Position numbers and translations under genes: made by a program
NCBI GenBank assembly: GCA_949358305.1
Contig: OX442314.1
Span: 34,837,608 to 34,901,607 of the forward strand
Length of the DNA: 64,000 nt
Origin: Strigamia acuminata
Taxonomy: Eukaryota; Arthropoda; Chilopoda; Geophilomorpha; Linotaeniidae
Reading direction: 5' to 3'
Shown here: positions 18,898-28,662 of the stretch, piece by piece
Layout of the letters: every line of letters begins with the position of its first letter
How positions within the stretch are numbered: the stretch's first letter is position 1
Notes under the pieces: model-generated
Seen by the model: the letters and a program-made list of their open reading frames with translations, nothing else
What the model was told of the DNA's origin: nothing
Database searches by the model: none

Positions 18898-19665
18898 GTT
18901 AATGTAAAAATTCTCAATTCCGCCGCGTGGTCGCGAAGTAACGACAGGATTCCCGTTTCGATTCCCGTCGAGTTGGAAAATTATGTTTGTGAGATGGAAA
19001 GTTTTTACCAGAAACAACACAGCGGACGCAAACAGATTTGGCATCATCAAATGTCGAATGGGACCATCACGTTTGTCAATGCCGTGGGAAAGTTCGATCT
19101 AGACGTGACGACATTCCAAATGGCCGTGCTGTTCGCGTGGAACGAGCGCCCGAACGAACGCATTTCCTTCGAGGATTTGCAGTTGGCGACCGAATGGCCC
19201 GATTCCGAACTGAGGAAAACGCTCTGGTCGGTGGTGTCGATGCCAATGGCAAAGCGGAACATTGTAAAGTGTCACCCGGAAGTAAAATCGCCGTTAGAGT
19301 TCACGAATGAGACGGAGTGTTGGTTAAACGACGATTTTGCGGTGATTAGGAACGGTAAAGTTCAGAAACGAGGCAAGATCAACCTTATCGGGAGATTGCA
19401 GCTGTCGACGGAGAAGCATAAACAAGGGGACAACGAAGCCATCGTCAAACTCAGGGAATATCGTTTACAAGAAGCGATTGTTCGTGTTGCGAAAGCGAGG
19501 AAGTCCGTCCCAAATTCGCAACTACAGATCGAATTAATTGGAATTTTGAAGAATATGTTCTTACCGACGACTCGAATGATCAAAGAGCAAGTAGAATGGT
19601 TAATCGAAAAGAATTATCTGTGCCGAGACGAAAAGGATTTTAATAACTTGGTCTACATTGCCTAG
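18898..19665 (+). CDS. CUL5: Cullin-5 C-terminal region (5'-truncated, intact reading frame)
   Basis: Homology starts near 18898 (VNVKILN, AAWSRSND) and runs uninterrupted to the natural C-terminus (FNNLVYIA, stop TAG), about 255 codons. In full cullin-5 this is the C-terminal third that binds the RING protein RBX2 and carries NEDD8. Visible are HSGRKQIWHHQMSNG, the TFQMAVLFAWNERP helix, VQKRGKINLIGRLQLST, a probable neddylation segment IVRVAKARK with its lysine, and the winged-helix end FLPTTRMIKEQVEWLIEKNY. These pick cullin-5 over other cullins by memory. The N-terminal two-thirds is not in the preceding kilobases, and no AG splice acceptor lies at the homology edge. It may be a truncated retrocopy or a last exon with an unusual acceptor. 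Poly(A) signals lie near 19697. A divergent elongin C is 2.9 kb upstream. Confidence 0.85.
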   Translation, partial: VNVKILNSAAWSRSNDRIPVSIPVELENYVCEMESFYQKQHSGRKQIWHHQMSNGTITFVNAVGKFDLDVTTFQMAVLFAWNERPNERISFEDLQLATEWPDSELRKTLWSVVSMPMAKRNIVKCHPEVKSPLEFTNETECWLNDDFAVIRNGKVQKRGKINLIGRLQLSTEKHKQGDNEAIVKLREYRLQEAIVRVAKARKSVPNSQLQIELIGILKNMFLPTTRMIKEQVEWLIEKNYLCRDEKDFNNLVYIA

Positions 19666-20744
19666 GATTTCAATTTGCTGTCAATTAATCTTTTTCAAAC
19701 AAAAATAAATAAATTTGGCATTTTTTTCTTCCGATTTTGACCAAAATTTCAAAGTTGGCGCGATCTAGGGGTTACAAACCCACGGAAGTTAATGTTGTGG
19801 ACTTAGAATACAGAATAAAACGTCAAATAATTTTTTTTAAACTAGTGTTTTTATTAAATTTTTTTTAAACTTTATTCACTTTACATCAATTGTTATGAAA
19901 AAATTTCTCATGCTTTTATAAGAAATTTACATCATTGAAAAAAGTAGAAAAAATAATAGTAATAAAAAAAAAATATTCGAATTTAAAGAAAGAAACGAAA
20001 AGTCAACTTTTGTTTAAAATTTAAAAAGTATACATATGGTAGAGCCTCGAATATCGGAACACCAGTTATGTGAACGATCGGTTATCCGAACAGCAGTAAG
20101 CGATTTTTTCATCGATTTTGAATGCTTTTTGACGATTTACACCTATTTTTAATCGGTTTTTAATGTTTGTGGTGACCCTGAAGTGTTTTTAGTGTTTTTA
20201 TTAAATAAAAACGTCACCACGTAAGAAATTGTATATTTCATTTTGTTTTGGTCTGGCACACGCCAAACCAAGTTACATAATTAGGGGAGGAGAACTCCCT
20301 GACATATTTCACCCCAATTTGGCTGGAGTGAAACCGTTAATTAACCGTTTACTGCAGATCCGAAGTGTGCCAGGCCTGCAGGTGCAGGATTGCCACACTT
20401 CTGCACCTAATTGAGCTCACAGCGCACGATTAGTGCGCAGAACCGAAGTGTGCCTTGGCACATTCCACCCTCTTTTTGGCCAGGGTTATGGTGCAATAAC
20501 AACGGTTTTGGCGCAACAAAATTCCTTTGTTGCACCAAAATTAGCCTTCTGAGCACATTTGGTGCATAAAACCCCAAATTTTGGCGGTTTTGCTCACTCT
20601 CGACATCATTCACCAACAACAACACACAAAGATCACTGCTTAGAACTTCACCAGATTCAAGTATTGACCGTGTAACGTTTTGGTGAGTTGAGACTCTGAC
20701 ACTGATATTCCAGTGGAACCAGCCCTATTTGCGCTCGTCGGAAC
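19666..20744. other. AT-rich intergenic region with a pogo/Tigger-like end and LTR-like motifs
   Basis: Around 20041-20095 the sequence agagcctcgaatatcggaac ... ggttatccgaac resembles the termini of pogo/Tigger MITEs. At 20169 TGTGGTGACCCTGAAGTG resembles the start of the Gypsy LTRs in this window, with an inverted gtcaccac at 20213. The rest to 20744 may be decayed LTR sequence, which would be the target of the Merlin insertion. No gene is evident. Confidence 0.35.
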
Positions 20745-21207
20745 AATTTTACTTTATGGGCCCCCTCTCAGATCATCTCCAAAATTTGGTTTTAGGGGTA
20801 ACCAAGGGTGGGAAAACGAATGGCGTTGACGGTTTTGGGGGCAAACGAAAACGGAAGTAGAAAACAGCAGTTTAATGACCAGCGATTAACATCAGATGTT
20901 TGCTTTCACATTTTTAAAATTTTAATTTCATTGTTAGCAGTCAGTCATTTTCTCCCCAGCATTGTTATGCACGTGCGCTTTGATTGTCAACCATCTTTGT
21001 TTTTGTATCAGTTTTACACCTGATTTCACGGAATAAAAACATTTCATTTCACTCAACGATTCGTCATTTTTTCATCATCCTCGCACATAAAAGAAGTGTC
21101 TATTTCATCCCTGGTTCGTACCCTCGTTTTTCTACCTTAGTTTTGGCCGTTTTGGGGTTCCCTAATCTACACGAAACCACTTCCGTGAACCCAACCTCCA
21201 ATCGTAC

Positions 21208-21484
21208 ATCTGTTCAAACCAAACAAAATGGCCAAAAAACGGACCATTTAAATTTATTGGATTTATTCCAAAAATTTAAAACAACTGAAGACGAAAATGG
21301 AGAAGTCAAAATGGACCGAATCAAAATCTTAATAGATTGGAAGTTGATACCAAAAGAAGGGGAATACAAATGTCCGAATGGCCATATGATGCGTTTGCGA
21401 AGGGATTCAACCCGTACTGACGGATACAAATGGCACTGCAGTGCAAACAAATCGAAAAAAAAAACGGACCAAATGTTCAAATAG
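21208..21484 (+). pseudogene. Merlin transposase, N-terminal fragment
   Basis: The reading frame contains LNLLDLFQKFKTTEDENGE, then LIPKEGEYKCPNGHMMRL and DGYKWHCSANKSKKK, ending at TAG 21482-21484. The pattern leader helix, then C-P-x-G-H-M, then DGYxWxC is the N-terminal zinc region of Merlin/IS1595-like transposases, and the same layout is seen at 23974-24126. The catalytic domain is missing, so it cannot transpose itself. A first-exon end is also possible, because the frame stops only 13 codons after the WHC motif. Confidence 0.65.
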
Positions 21485-21647
21485 GTATATTTGCAGAACA
21501 TGGCGGCATGCATGGCGGCATGCAAAACAAGTTTTACCAAATTATTCTCGCAAGAAAGCGTTCTTTGCAGGTAAATAATAGAAAAATCTCGTTTAAAATA
21601 AACAATCAATAAACAACAGTATCCTTCCACGTTATTTAGCTAAATAT

Positions 21648-21797
21648 ATGTTCATGAAAAGTTGTAAAATGGAAAAAAGGGACCCAACACTAGCATTTTT
21701 AGAAGCTGCGGGAAATTTGTACAATCCATTGAACCCGATAGAACCTGATATTGAAGAAGAAGAAGAAGTTGAAAACTTAGAAATTTCGTTTGAATGA
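21648..21797 (+). CDS. Short acidic ORF inside the Merlin element (49 aa)
   Basis: It starts ATG-TTC-ATG and ends TGA, with RDPTLAFLEAAGNLYNPLNP followed by an acidic EEEEE tail. It lies after the transposase N-terminal fragment and may be the transposase C-terminal tail retained after internal deletion. The hydrophobic/acidic pattern is non-random, but I do not recognise it independently. Confidence 0.35.
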   Translation: MFMKSCKMEKRDPTLAFLEAAGNLYNPLNPIEPDIEEEEEVENLEISFE

Positions 21798-22619
21798 CTT
21801 TTCATTATTTTATTTAATCTGTTTTATATTTATTACTTCATTTAATCTGTTTTGTATTCATTATTTCATTTAATCTGTTTTGTATTCATTATTTCATTTA
21901 ATTTCTTTTATATTCATTTCTCATTTTCTTTTTTCACTTTTTAGAATTTTTCTGGAATAAATGTTGGAACCGTTAATTCTTATATTTTTTTCTTAAACAA
22001 GGGGGGCTCTGCCCCAATGAACCCCCCCTCTCCCGCCCTTTCCCAACCCCCTGCCCGCTAACACTGTAGAACTAGCGACGACAGCAACCACAACAACAAT
22101 AACAATGGGCCATATGATTACCCGCATAAGCTACAGCCATTAATCTCCCGATTTCCGCTTCCGTTTTCATTTGCTCCCAAAACCGTCAACGCCATTCGTT
22201 TTCCCACCCTTGGTTACCCCTAAAACCAAATTTTAGAGATGATCTGAGAGGTGGCCCATAAAGTAAAATTATACCCACGAATCTCGGGTAACCCCGAGAA
22301 ACCGCTCACTGTAAGTTATCGTGAGTCCCATTGAACTATCTAGGACTCACCGTCGCTGATACAGCAACCACACTTGCCGTGAACCATCGTAAATGACTGT
22401 AAGCCACCGCGGAGTCCCTCCGGAGCTTGCAGTCGCTGCCATCGTACGTGCAGTGAAATTTGTCTCGGCGAGTCCGCCTCGCCATTTTGAGTGTGCAACA
22501 AATACCGTTTGTTGCGAGCCAAAAGATTCGTTTGTTTCAACGTGAGCTTTGCCGCTCGCGTTGTATTTCTATTTCACTTCTTCTAAATTTCTAGTCAAAT
22601 TAGTAAAGAACTCGTATGA

Positions 22620-23232
22620 AAATACCTCATCAGAAGCGGCATGGATGGTGGACACACACACGAAGCCAGTTGAGTGGGATGAGTTTTTGAAAGAATTACC
22701 ACAATTACAACCGGAAGAAAAGCCGAGAGTAAGAATATTCAAGGCATTAATTCCGCAACACGACATACTGGATGGAATGACCACAATGGAAGTCCTTACG
22801 GAAAGTGGGATGATAATGGCAACATTGGATTCAGGTGCGAACCGAAGCTGTATTTCATTGCCATTGGTGCAAGCAATGAACTTAGAATGTCAAATCCGCA
22901 AGGTACACCCCAATATGGCAATCAATACAGCGGACAAGAAAGTGCAGCCGGTTGGAATATTCAGAATCCTATTCCGATGGACACACGGCATGATGTATCA
23001 TGATTTCCTTGTGTTAGAACATGAAATGAAGTTCATGTTGATAGGAAATGATGCTATGCGCCGGATGCGGATTCAACCAAACCCAATCAGTGGAAAATGG
23101 AATTTCATTTCCACAATCGAAGTACCTCGTTCGTACATGCCGCAATATGTACTGGATAAGTACGAAGAAAAGCTAGAAGAACCCGAGTGTCTACGTAAGA
23201 CACACGCTAAACAGACTAGTTTCTGCGCATTG
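22620..23232 (+). pseudogene. Gypsy Pol fragment (linker and aspartic protease), element 3 family
   Basis: One frame matches element 2 Pol around its protease: AAWMVDTHTKPVEWDEFLKEL, GMTTMEVLTESG, ATLDSGANRSCIS, NTADKKVQPVG, FMLIGNDAMRRM and MPQYVLDKYEEK, ending at the equivalent of SSFCA. The frame is continuous through the point where element 2 changes frame (40528-40568), so that change in element 2 is a lesion. RT, RNase H and integrase are absent; after 23232 unrelated sequence starts. The 22271-22620 stretch upstream has no clear gene and may be LTR/leader. Confidence 0.85.
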
Positions 23233-23846
23233 TGCAACGATATTGCGCTAGGTATTCCACAGGAACGCCTGGTCCAATCTTCCGACGAAGCTTGTTGTCC
23301 TTTCTGCTCCGGCATAGGTTGGGCAGTTAGGGCAGCGATCGGTGCCCATGCTGTCGTTTGTCTAAATTGTGGTGGACAAAAGAAGAGGCCAAGTCCGCAG
23401 TCTGGAACTCGACCTTGGTACCTTAGATGATAAGAGGAGTGAGTACCTTGACACCACACGTCTGGGCCACCTGCGATCCGTGTCAATTGATCCACAATCA
23501 GCTTGGTGAAACAATTTTTGTGGATCCTCGCTTTTTGGGTTTATTAGACACCCCCGATGGAACAAGTACCGTCACGTGGACACAAATAGACACACAACAC
23601 GGATACCAAGGACGGCAGGACAGTATTTTTCGTTTATTTAGTGCGAAATAAGCACTCTGGATGCCGTACACGAAGAATTCATTCGTCGGCGGCCATTTTG
23701 TTCAAATTTCATCGTCGCGAACGATAAAGAACGGCGTGTAGCTGTATTTCACAACATTCCAATCAACGAGAAGACCTGTGCGGGTATAAATTTACAGAGT
23801 TACTTTAGAATATGGCCCGGTTCGGAACAGGCCCAAAATTTTTTGA
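23233..23846 (+). pseudogene. Unidentified decayed coding blocks
   Basis: Several adjacent stretches in changing frames look protein-like. One has ERLVQSSDEACCPFCSGIGW and VCLNCGGQKK (two CxxC pairs, 23255-23380). Another has GLLDTPDGTSTVTW and QDSIFRLFSAK (23530-23650). A third has HEEFIRRRPFCSNF, VANDKERRVAVFHNIP and NEKTCAGIN (about 23660-23795). The last runs into the target site of the second Merlin element. Non-random composition and zinc-like pairs suggest a broken gene or an unrecognised mobile element. I cannot name it. Confidence 0.4.
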
Positions 23847-23973
23847 CTTACTAATTAAAGCGTGCTGTGTCCGAAAATGACACCTAAAATTGTCGGAAAT
23901 GAAGCGTTCTGGTCGAAAACAGCTTCGGACTACGTCGAATGCACGGCCGCGTTAGTATCACTAAACCGAAGCA

Positions 23974-25582
23974 ATGGCGGAAGCCCAACCTCGTTTGAAT
24001 TTGTTTGCGCTTTCACAGAAGTTTACAACCACGGACACCTGTCTCGAATGGCTATGGGAGCAACGCTTGCTTCCCAGAGCCAGGAACTGCCCCAAGCGTT
24101 GTCGTTCAATGACACTACCGTCTTAACCCGAATAGTACTGGATGGTGTTATATTCGATTTTTTTCAAAAATCGGTAATTTTGAAACATGGTCAAAAAATT
24201 CGAATATAACACCATCGTGTTGTATTCGAATATTTAAAAGTAAACCAACAACAAGATTTTTAGGAGAAAAATGTTTATTTAAAAGATTTATGCATCTGCA
24301 TCTTCGCTGTCAGTTAATTCAGCATCAACATATTCTGAATATAACTCATCCCAGGTCAACATATCAAAGCTGGGGTCGAATAAAGCCCTCAATGGAGGAT
24401 GAAGAATTGAAAGGTCAAACTTGTTTTTACAAACCAATCCACAAACAGCAAAAGCATGTTTAACTTCTGCACAAGTTTTACTTTTGATCCATTCGAGGAC
24501 CCATTCGGAAACAATAAAATACCCTGGAACTTTTGGATTACCAGCCTTTGTTTGTAAAGAGGAATCTTCCAATGCACGACCAATGTATTCATCGTAGCAA
24601 GTTCGATAGAAAGCTTGGAAACTTCTGTTTATTGCAACATCTAAAGGTTGCAGGATACTGGTCAAATTTGGGGGCACTAACATAACAAAAATGTTATACT
24701 TCTCCAAATCTTTTGACGCTTCTAACTTAACGTGTGGGCCGTAAGAATCAATGATGTAAAGAATCGGCTCTTTATAAAATGAAGTTTCGGGTCGCACAAC
24801 AATGCTATCTTTTGTAGACACAAACAAACCTGGTTTGGGGGCGTTCAGGTGCAGAAGATCGCATGCGGGACAAACTGGCAGTTCACTCCAGGTGTCGTTG
24901 GCAAAGAACACCTGGTTTGAAAACAGCCATCTCCCACCCGAAATTTGCATCCTACTCACGTACGCGTTTTCGACGAAAATGTCGTATGAAATGGCGGCCA
25001 GGGAGTGCTCGATTCGCGACAGTGTGTTGTACTCATGACTGGTACTCATACTGTCGTGAAACTTGCATGGTTGCCCTCGACACAACGTTTGAGTCAGACG
25101 GCAAAATCGGGGGACCCGGGTGCATGGTCGAGATCGACGAGTCAAAGATAGGCCGTCGAAAGTACGAAAGAGAAAGGATCGTGGAGGGCAGTTGGGTCCT
25201 GGGGATGATCGAAACGGGGGCCAGCGGAAAATTTCGAATAGAAATTTGCCCGAATAAGAAAAGGGACGCACGAACCCTCCTCACCTTGATCCACAAGCAC
25301 GTCGAAAACGGCACGACCATCATAACAGATTGTTGGAAAGGTTACAGCAATCTGGACGAGGAAGGTTTCCAACATCTTACCGTCAACCACTCGTGTAACT
25401 TTGTGGATCCGGACATTTGGGCCAACACGCAGACCATTGAGTCGAACTGGCGGCCACTGAAGAGAAGACTCACCAGAGGTGGGATCACAACCGAATACCT
25501 CGCCGATCACCTCTGTGAGTACCTGTGGAACGCTTCATTTCCAACAATTTTAAATGTCATTTTCGGACACAGCACGTTGTAA
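23974..25582 (+). pseudogene. Merlin (ISXO2/IS1595-like) transposase, interrupted
   Basis: Three blocks in order. N-terminal (23974-24126): LNLFALSQKFTTTDTCLEWL and LLPRARNCPKR, ending in a stop. Middle (about 24825-25035): [22 protein letters not shown] and [18 protein letters not shown]-terminal (about 25035-25582, next frame): [30 protein letters not shown] (first Asp), TTIITDCWKGYSNLDEEGF (second Asp) and NTQTIESNWRPLKRRL (Glu/Asn region). This is the DDE layout of Merlin transposases. A frame change near 25030 and a ~680-bp insertion after the N-terminal block disable it. Confidence 0.85.
24136..24810 (-). pseudogene. pogo-like (DDE_1) transposase, 3' part, inserted in Merlin
   Basis: On the minus strand, stop at 24290-24288. 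The frame from about 24800 reads [16 protein letters not shown], a middle catalytic Asp, then [20 protein letters not shown], which is the hallmark VPPxxTxxLQPLDxxxN of pogo/Tigger-type DDE_1 transposases. An acidic C-terminus ([11 protein letters not shown]) follows. A minus-strand AATAAA lies near 24277. At 24139-24230 gatggtgttatattcga and its inverted copy form a terminal hairpin. The N-terminal half and CENP-B-like HTH are missing. Minus-strand codons beyond about 24820 belong to antisense Merlin. Confidence 0.75.
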
Positions 25583-25650
25583 TTAGTATGTAAAAAAAAA
25601 TTGGGCCCATTCCAAAGCGGGCCATTTTCTAAAGTAAGCCCAAATTTACA

Positions 25651-25873
25651 CACAGGCAACTGATATTATTTAATTTATTGGGAAAAACCGTGAAATTATG
25701 CCTCGGCGTATTTTTCACGAAGGCGAAACGTGACTTTACCGGCAATACGCTGTTTTTCGCCAACGTGGGAGCAACGTTTGAGCATCGAGGGACGTGTTGC
25801 GACGATTCAACCCATAACACCATCGTTCTTCACATCTTTCAGTGTATTTTTTTGTATTTTTTTCGTGAAACTT
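25651..25873 (+). other. Short interval between Merlin and Copia
   Basis: A frame from 25678 (MGKTVKLCLGVFF, NTLFFANVGATFEHRG) is open for about 50 codons. It could be a continuation of the decayed blocks left of the Merlin insertion, but I cannot establish this. It ends at the Copia LTR start. Confidence 0.25.
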
Positions 25874-26088
25874 TGTTAGTTTTAAGGCTTTTGTATCGGG
25901 TCCTTATTAGATTGTTTTGCTGCCCAGTCGGTCAAGCAGCAATCCTATTTCGAATACAAGATTTGGATTGACTGGGCGTTTACCGCGAGACCAGGTCTCG
26001 GACGGAATTGTCCTCCTGTCTTGTATCTCGAGTATTCGCCACTCTTAAAGTGGTCAGCCCCCAGGGAGGATTGCATTATCTCGCCTTC
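25874..26088 (+). repeat. Copia-type 5' LTR
   Basis: It starts TGTTAGTTTTAAGGCTTTTG and ends ...CGCCTTCA, followed by atttttggggattg. A related sequence with the same start and end motifs (aaggcttttgt ... tgccttcaatttttgg) lies at 30131-30331, also directly ahead of a Copia gag. The two are clearly diverged, so they represent separate insertions. Confidence 0.7.
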
Positions 26089-26208
26089 AATTTTTGGGGA
26101 TTGTTTGACATCCGTGCGACATATCTATTGTGTATTTCGTCAAGATTTTGTGTGAATTGAGTGTAAGAAAGTGTATTTGTTCTTCCAATTTCGCCAATTT
26201 GTTGAAAA

Positions 26209-27024
26209 ATGTCGTCCTATGATCGTCATGACTATAAGGATATTAAGAAGTTGGATGGCTCCAATTACTCAACCTGGAGCATGCAGGTGCAACTCCTGCT
26301 TCAGTCTTACGGTATATGGAGACACATAACCGGCAAGGAGAAGGAACCGCCAGATACGGCGCCAGCAAAGAAAATACGAGAGTTTGAAAAGAGCGAGGAA
26401 AAAGCGCGCTCCACCATTTGCCTTAGCTGCACCGAGGCGCAACAAGTCGTGGCGGTAGCCCACGATACGGTCAAAGGTGTGTGGAACGCGCTTAAGGCTG
26501 CATATCAAGCCACCACTCGCGCACGGAAAGCCAGACTTCGGAGGAAATTCCTGCAGATGAAGCTTCTTGAAAACGAAGAAATGATCGTGTTTACTTCAAA
26601 AGTCGACAGGAAAGCCCAACAACTTAAGGATGTGAAAGTTGATATTTCTGATGAATTTTTGGCATTTCATTACTTGCACTTATTGCCACCACAGTTTGAA
26701 CCTGAAAAACAAACTGTTTATCATTGGAGTGACCTGGAATTCACTTCAGCGAATGTAAAAAAACGTTTATTGGGCGAATACAATCGTCTTTACGAGCAAG
26801 GCGATGAGTTTGGAGTACCCACAGCTGGATCATAAGGAAATACGGGCGCTTTCTTTACAAAAGGCAAATGGCAACGTGGACGCGGAGGAAGCCCATCCAG
26901 TTCCCCATGCGTATGTTTTAATTGCGGTGGGGCAAACCATTTTGCCCAAGAGTGCCCTTCTCCACTGAAAAAGCAACTTTCCACGAGAGGAAGTCCAATG
27001 GGCAGGACAGTTCACGCGGAATAA
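26209..27024 (+). pseudogene. Copia Gag (UBN2-type) with zinc knuckle, one in-frame stop
   Basis: ATG at 26209. The N-terminal IKKLDGSNYSTWSMQVQLLL is the DUF4219/UBN2 Copia Gag signature, followed by ICLSCTEAQQVVAVAHDT, LRRKFLQMKL and FLAFHYLHLLPPQFE. TAA at 26833-26835 interrupts the frame, which continues to a CCHC knuckle CFNCGGANHFAQEC and ends at 27022-27024. Protease, integrase and RT are absent; at about 27126 the sequence switches to a Gypsy ORF3 remnant. Confidence 0.88.
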
Positions 27025-27131
27025 GATGCGGTAAGGGCCAACAAAAGGCCACCGTCACTCAGATGGACGTTTTTAGTGATTCACCTGTGTCGTACTATTC
27101 TGCTGCAGTGTGGCTTCAACAGTAATCCCCT

Positions 27132-28662
27132 GTGCCAGCTTCCCTTGTGTCTCATGCGAATTATGATTCGCATTACGAACCGAGTTTCTACTTATTTTCA
27201 TCGCACACAGGTCGCCATATGCTCTTTAGAGGGCGTAACGCATGGGAAGCCAGAAAATGTTTAACATCAGCAATGCAGAAGCGATGGGGAACAACAACCA
27301 GCCAGATCAAGCGAAAATGCAAGAAAGAGTTTCGAAAATGGCTGGCCAAAATCGCCGAGGAAATTGTTACGCCGGGTCCCATTTGGAATTTACTCCTTGG
27401 AGAAGATTTTCCCATGACTTTTGAGGAAGATCGTGATTATGAGATTTATTTTGACCCTGCTACGGATAAGCGACAATTTTTGGAAGAAGTCCGCAATAAA
27501 CTTCGTCGAGGTATGAAGGAAGTAGCTGACAAGTTTTTGAAGGAACAGATGAAATTTCAAATTGGACAACCCGGAGAAAAGGACACTAAATATGTTAGAA
27601 GACCCAATTACTTCTGTAAAACACAATACCAAATGCACCAGCTGCATATGGCCGGAGTAATTGGAGGAAGCAGCGCACCGAGAACAGGAAGGGACAACCC
27701 ACGAATATATGAGAAAAATGCACGTCAGAAACGACGAAGAAATCGACAAAACCGCAAAAGGGATCGAGTAGTAACTGAGGTGAAGCTGACTCATTCGGAG
27801 AAAAGCCGTCTTTTGATTCAGATCAAAGGCACGGATGACCCGAATGAGCCCCTGATCCCAACCGATGATTTTTGGCCTGATGAATTCGTTATCGTAGACG
27901 AAGCAGGGTCATCTTCCGAGGAAATTGAAAAAGAAGGACGAGAAGATCCGGAAGACTGGTCGCCAAGAAGATCGGAAACTCCAAAGTACGAGCATCAGGA
28001 TTCGTCACTTCAAATTCCACCAACTCCGTCGCCAAGAGTATCCTCGTCTGAGAGTCAACCACTGACAGTGCGCTCCAGCTTGGCCAGTGCTTCAACAAGC
28101 GACGGCAACTTCCATCCCCACCAGTCGTCCTTTCATGACGTACGTTCCAGCGTCGGATTTCGTTGGTTCTCGTTATCAAGCTGCTGTCAATCTAGCATTT
28201 GAGAATGCAGGACTACGAGAGAGCACCTGTGGCCTTGTGGAAAAAGCGACGCCAAAGATCAATGTCACATTGCCTAGCAAAAACACCGAATACGCCAAGA
28301 TACGACATTATTATCCAGAGCTAAAGTTTTCCAAGGCAACCAGAGCGTTGTTGATGAATAGCTCGTCGCTGTGCCGAGAAGTTTTTAGATGGTTAGAGCA
28401 AGCCATACGTGACCGCCAGCACGGCAATCAACATAGACAATTGATTGCGGTTCGAAAGATGCCAAAGGATAGCAGGGCTCGATTTGAAATGGCTTACGAT
28501 AGCACGCTTCCCATGACACGAGAAATAAAACAGGTTTGGCTTCACCTTAACGTGGGGATGGCATCGGGCCCAACGCGAGGCCTTCCGCGATTTTCTGTCT
28601 CGGTGAAGAAAATCCGACAAAGAAATAATTTGGACGCAATTAGAGAAATTCGGGAAAACTAA
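27132..28662 (+). pseudogene. Gypsy third-ORF remnant (element 3 family) fused behind Copia gag
   Basis: Two overlapping frames. 27132-28202 carries block 1: AMQKRWGTTTSQI, TPGPIWNLLLGEDFPMTFEE, DPATDKRQFLEE and MHQLHMAGVIGG, then basic QKRRRNRQNRKR and a Ser/Pro-rich linker. 28087-28662, shifted by one frame, carries block 3: HYYPELKFSKATRALL, WLEQAI, QHRQLIAVRK, VWLHLNVGMASGPTRG and LPRFSVSV. The helical block 2 seen in the other two copies is missing. The match to element 2 ORF3 is strong in both blocks. A purine tract (aaaaggagggaag, about 28695) follows, as in element 2, so this is the 3' part of a third, related Gypsy element. Confidence 0.85.

Larger units (their letters stand above)
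20745..22270. mobile_element. Merlin DNA transposon, internally deleted copy with ~113-bp inverted repeats
   Basis: The left end 20745-20857 (AATTTTACTTTATGGGCC...) and right end 22158-22270 are inverted copies with only a few mismatches. Inside are the start of a Merlin/ISXO2-type transposase and a short acidic ORF, but no DDE core. This is what an internal deletion leaves. TTACTTTA...GGCC at the end is shared with the second Merlin at 23797. No clean 8-9 bp target duplication is visible. Confidence 0.75.
23797..25641 (+). mobile_element. Merlin DNA transposon with 9-bp target duplication, split by a pogo-like element
   Basis: It is flanked by AAATTTACA on both sides (23788-23796 and 25642-25650), matching the 8-9 bp duplications known for Merlin. 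The inverted repeats are about 115 bp: GAGTTACTTTAGAATATGGC at the left and its inverted, gapped counterpart at the right, including the long shared cgtgctgtgtccgaaaatga segment near 23861 and 25560. The right repeat overlaps the end of the transposase ORF. A pogo-like element on the opposite strand interrupts the transposase. Confidence 0.85.

Noticed and set aside
20229-21023. Short ORFs around the first Merlin inverted repeat
   Set aside because: They have alternative or no ATG starts, lie across inverted-repeat sequence, and show no domain.
24820-25271. The first ~150 codons of the 327-codon minus-strand ORF ending at 24288
   Set aside because: They are antisense to the Merlin transposase, whose plus-strand motifs are unmistakable. 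Only the part below about 24810 has pogo-like DDE_1 similarity.
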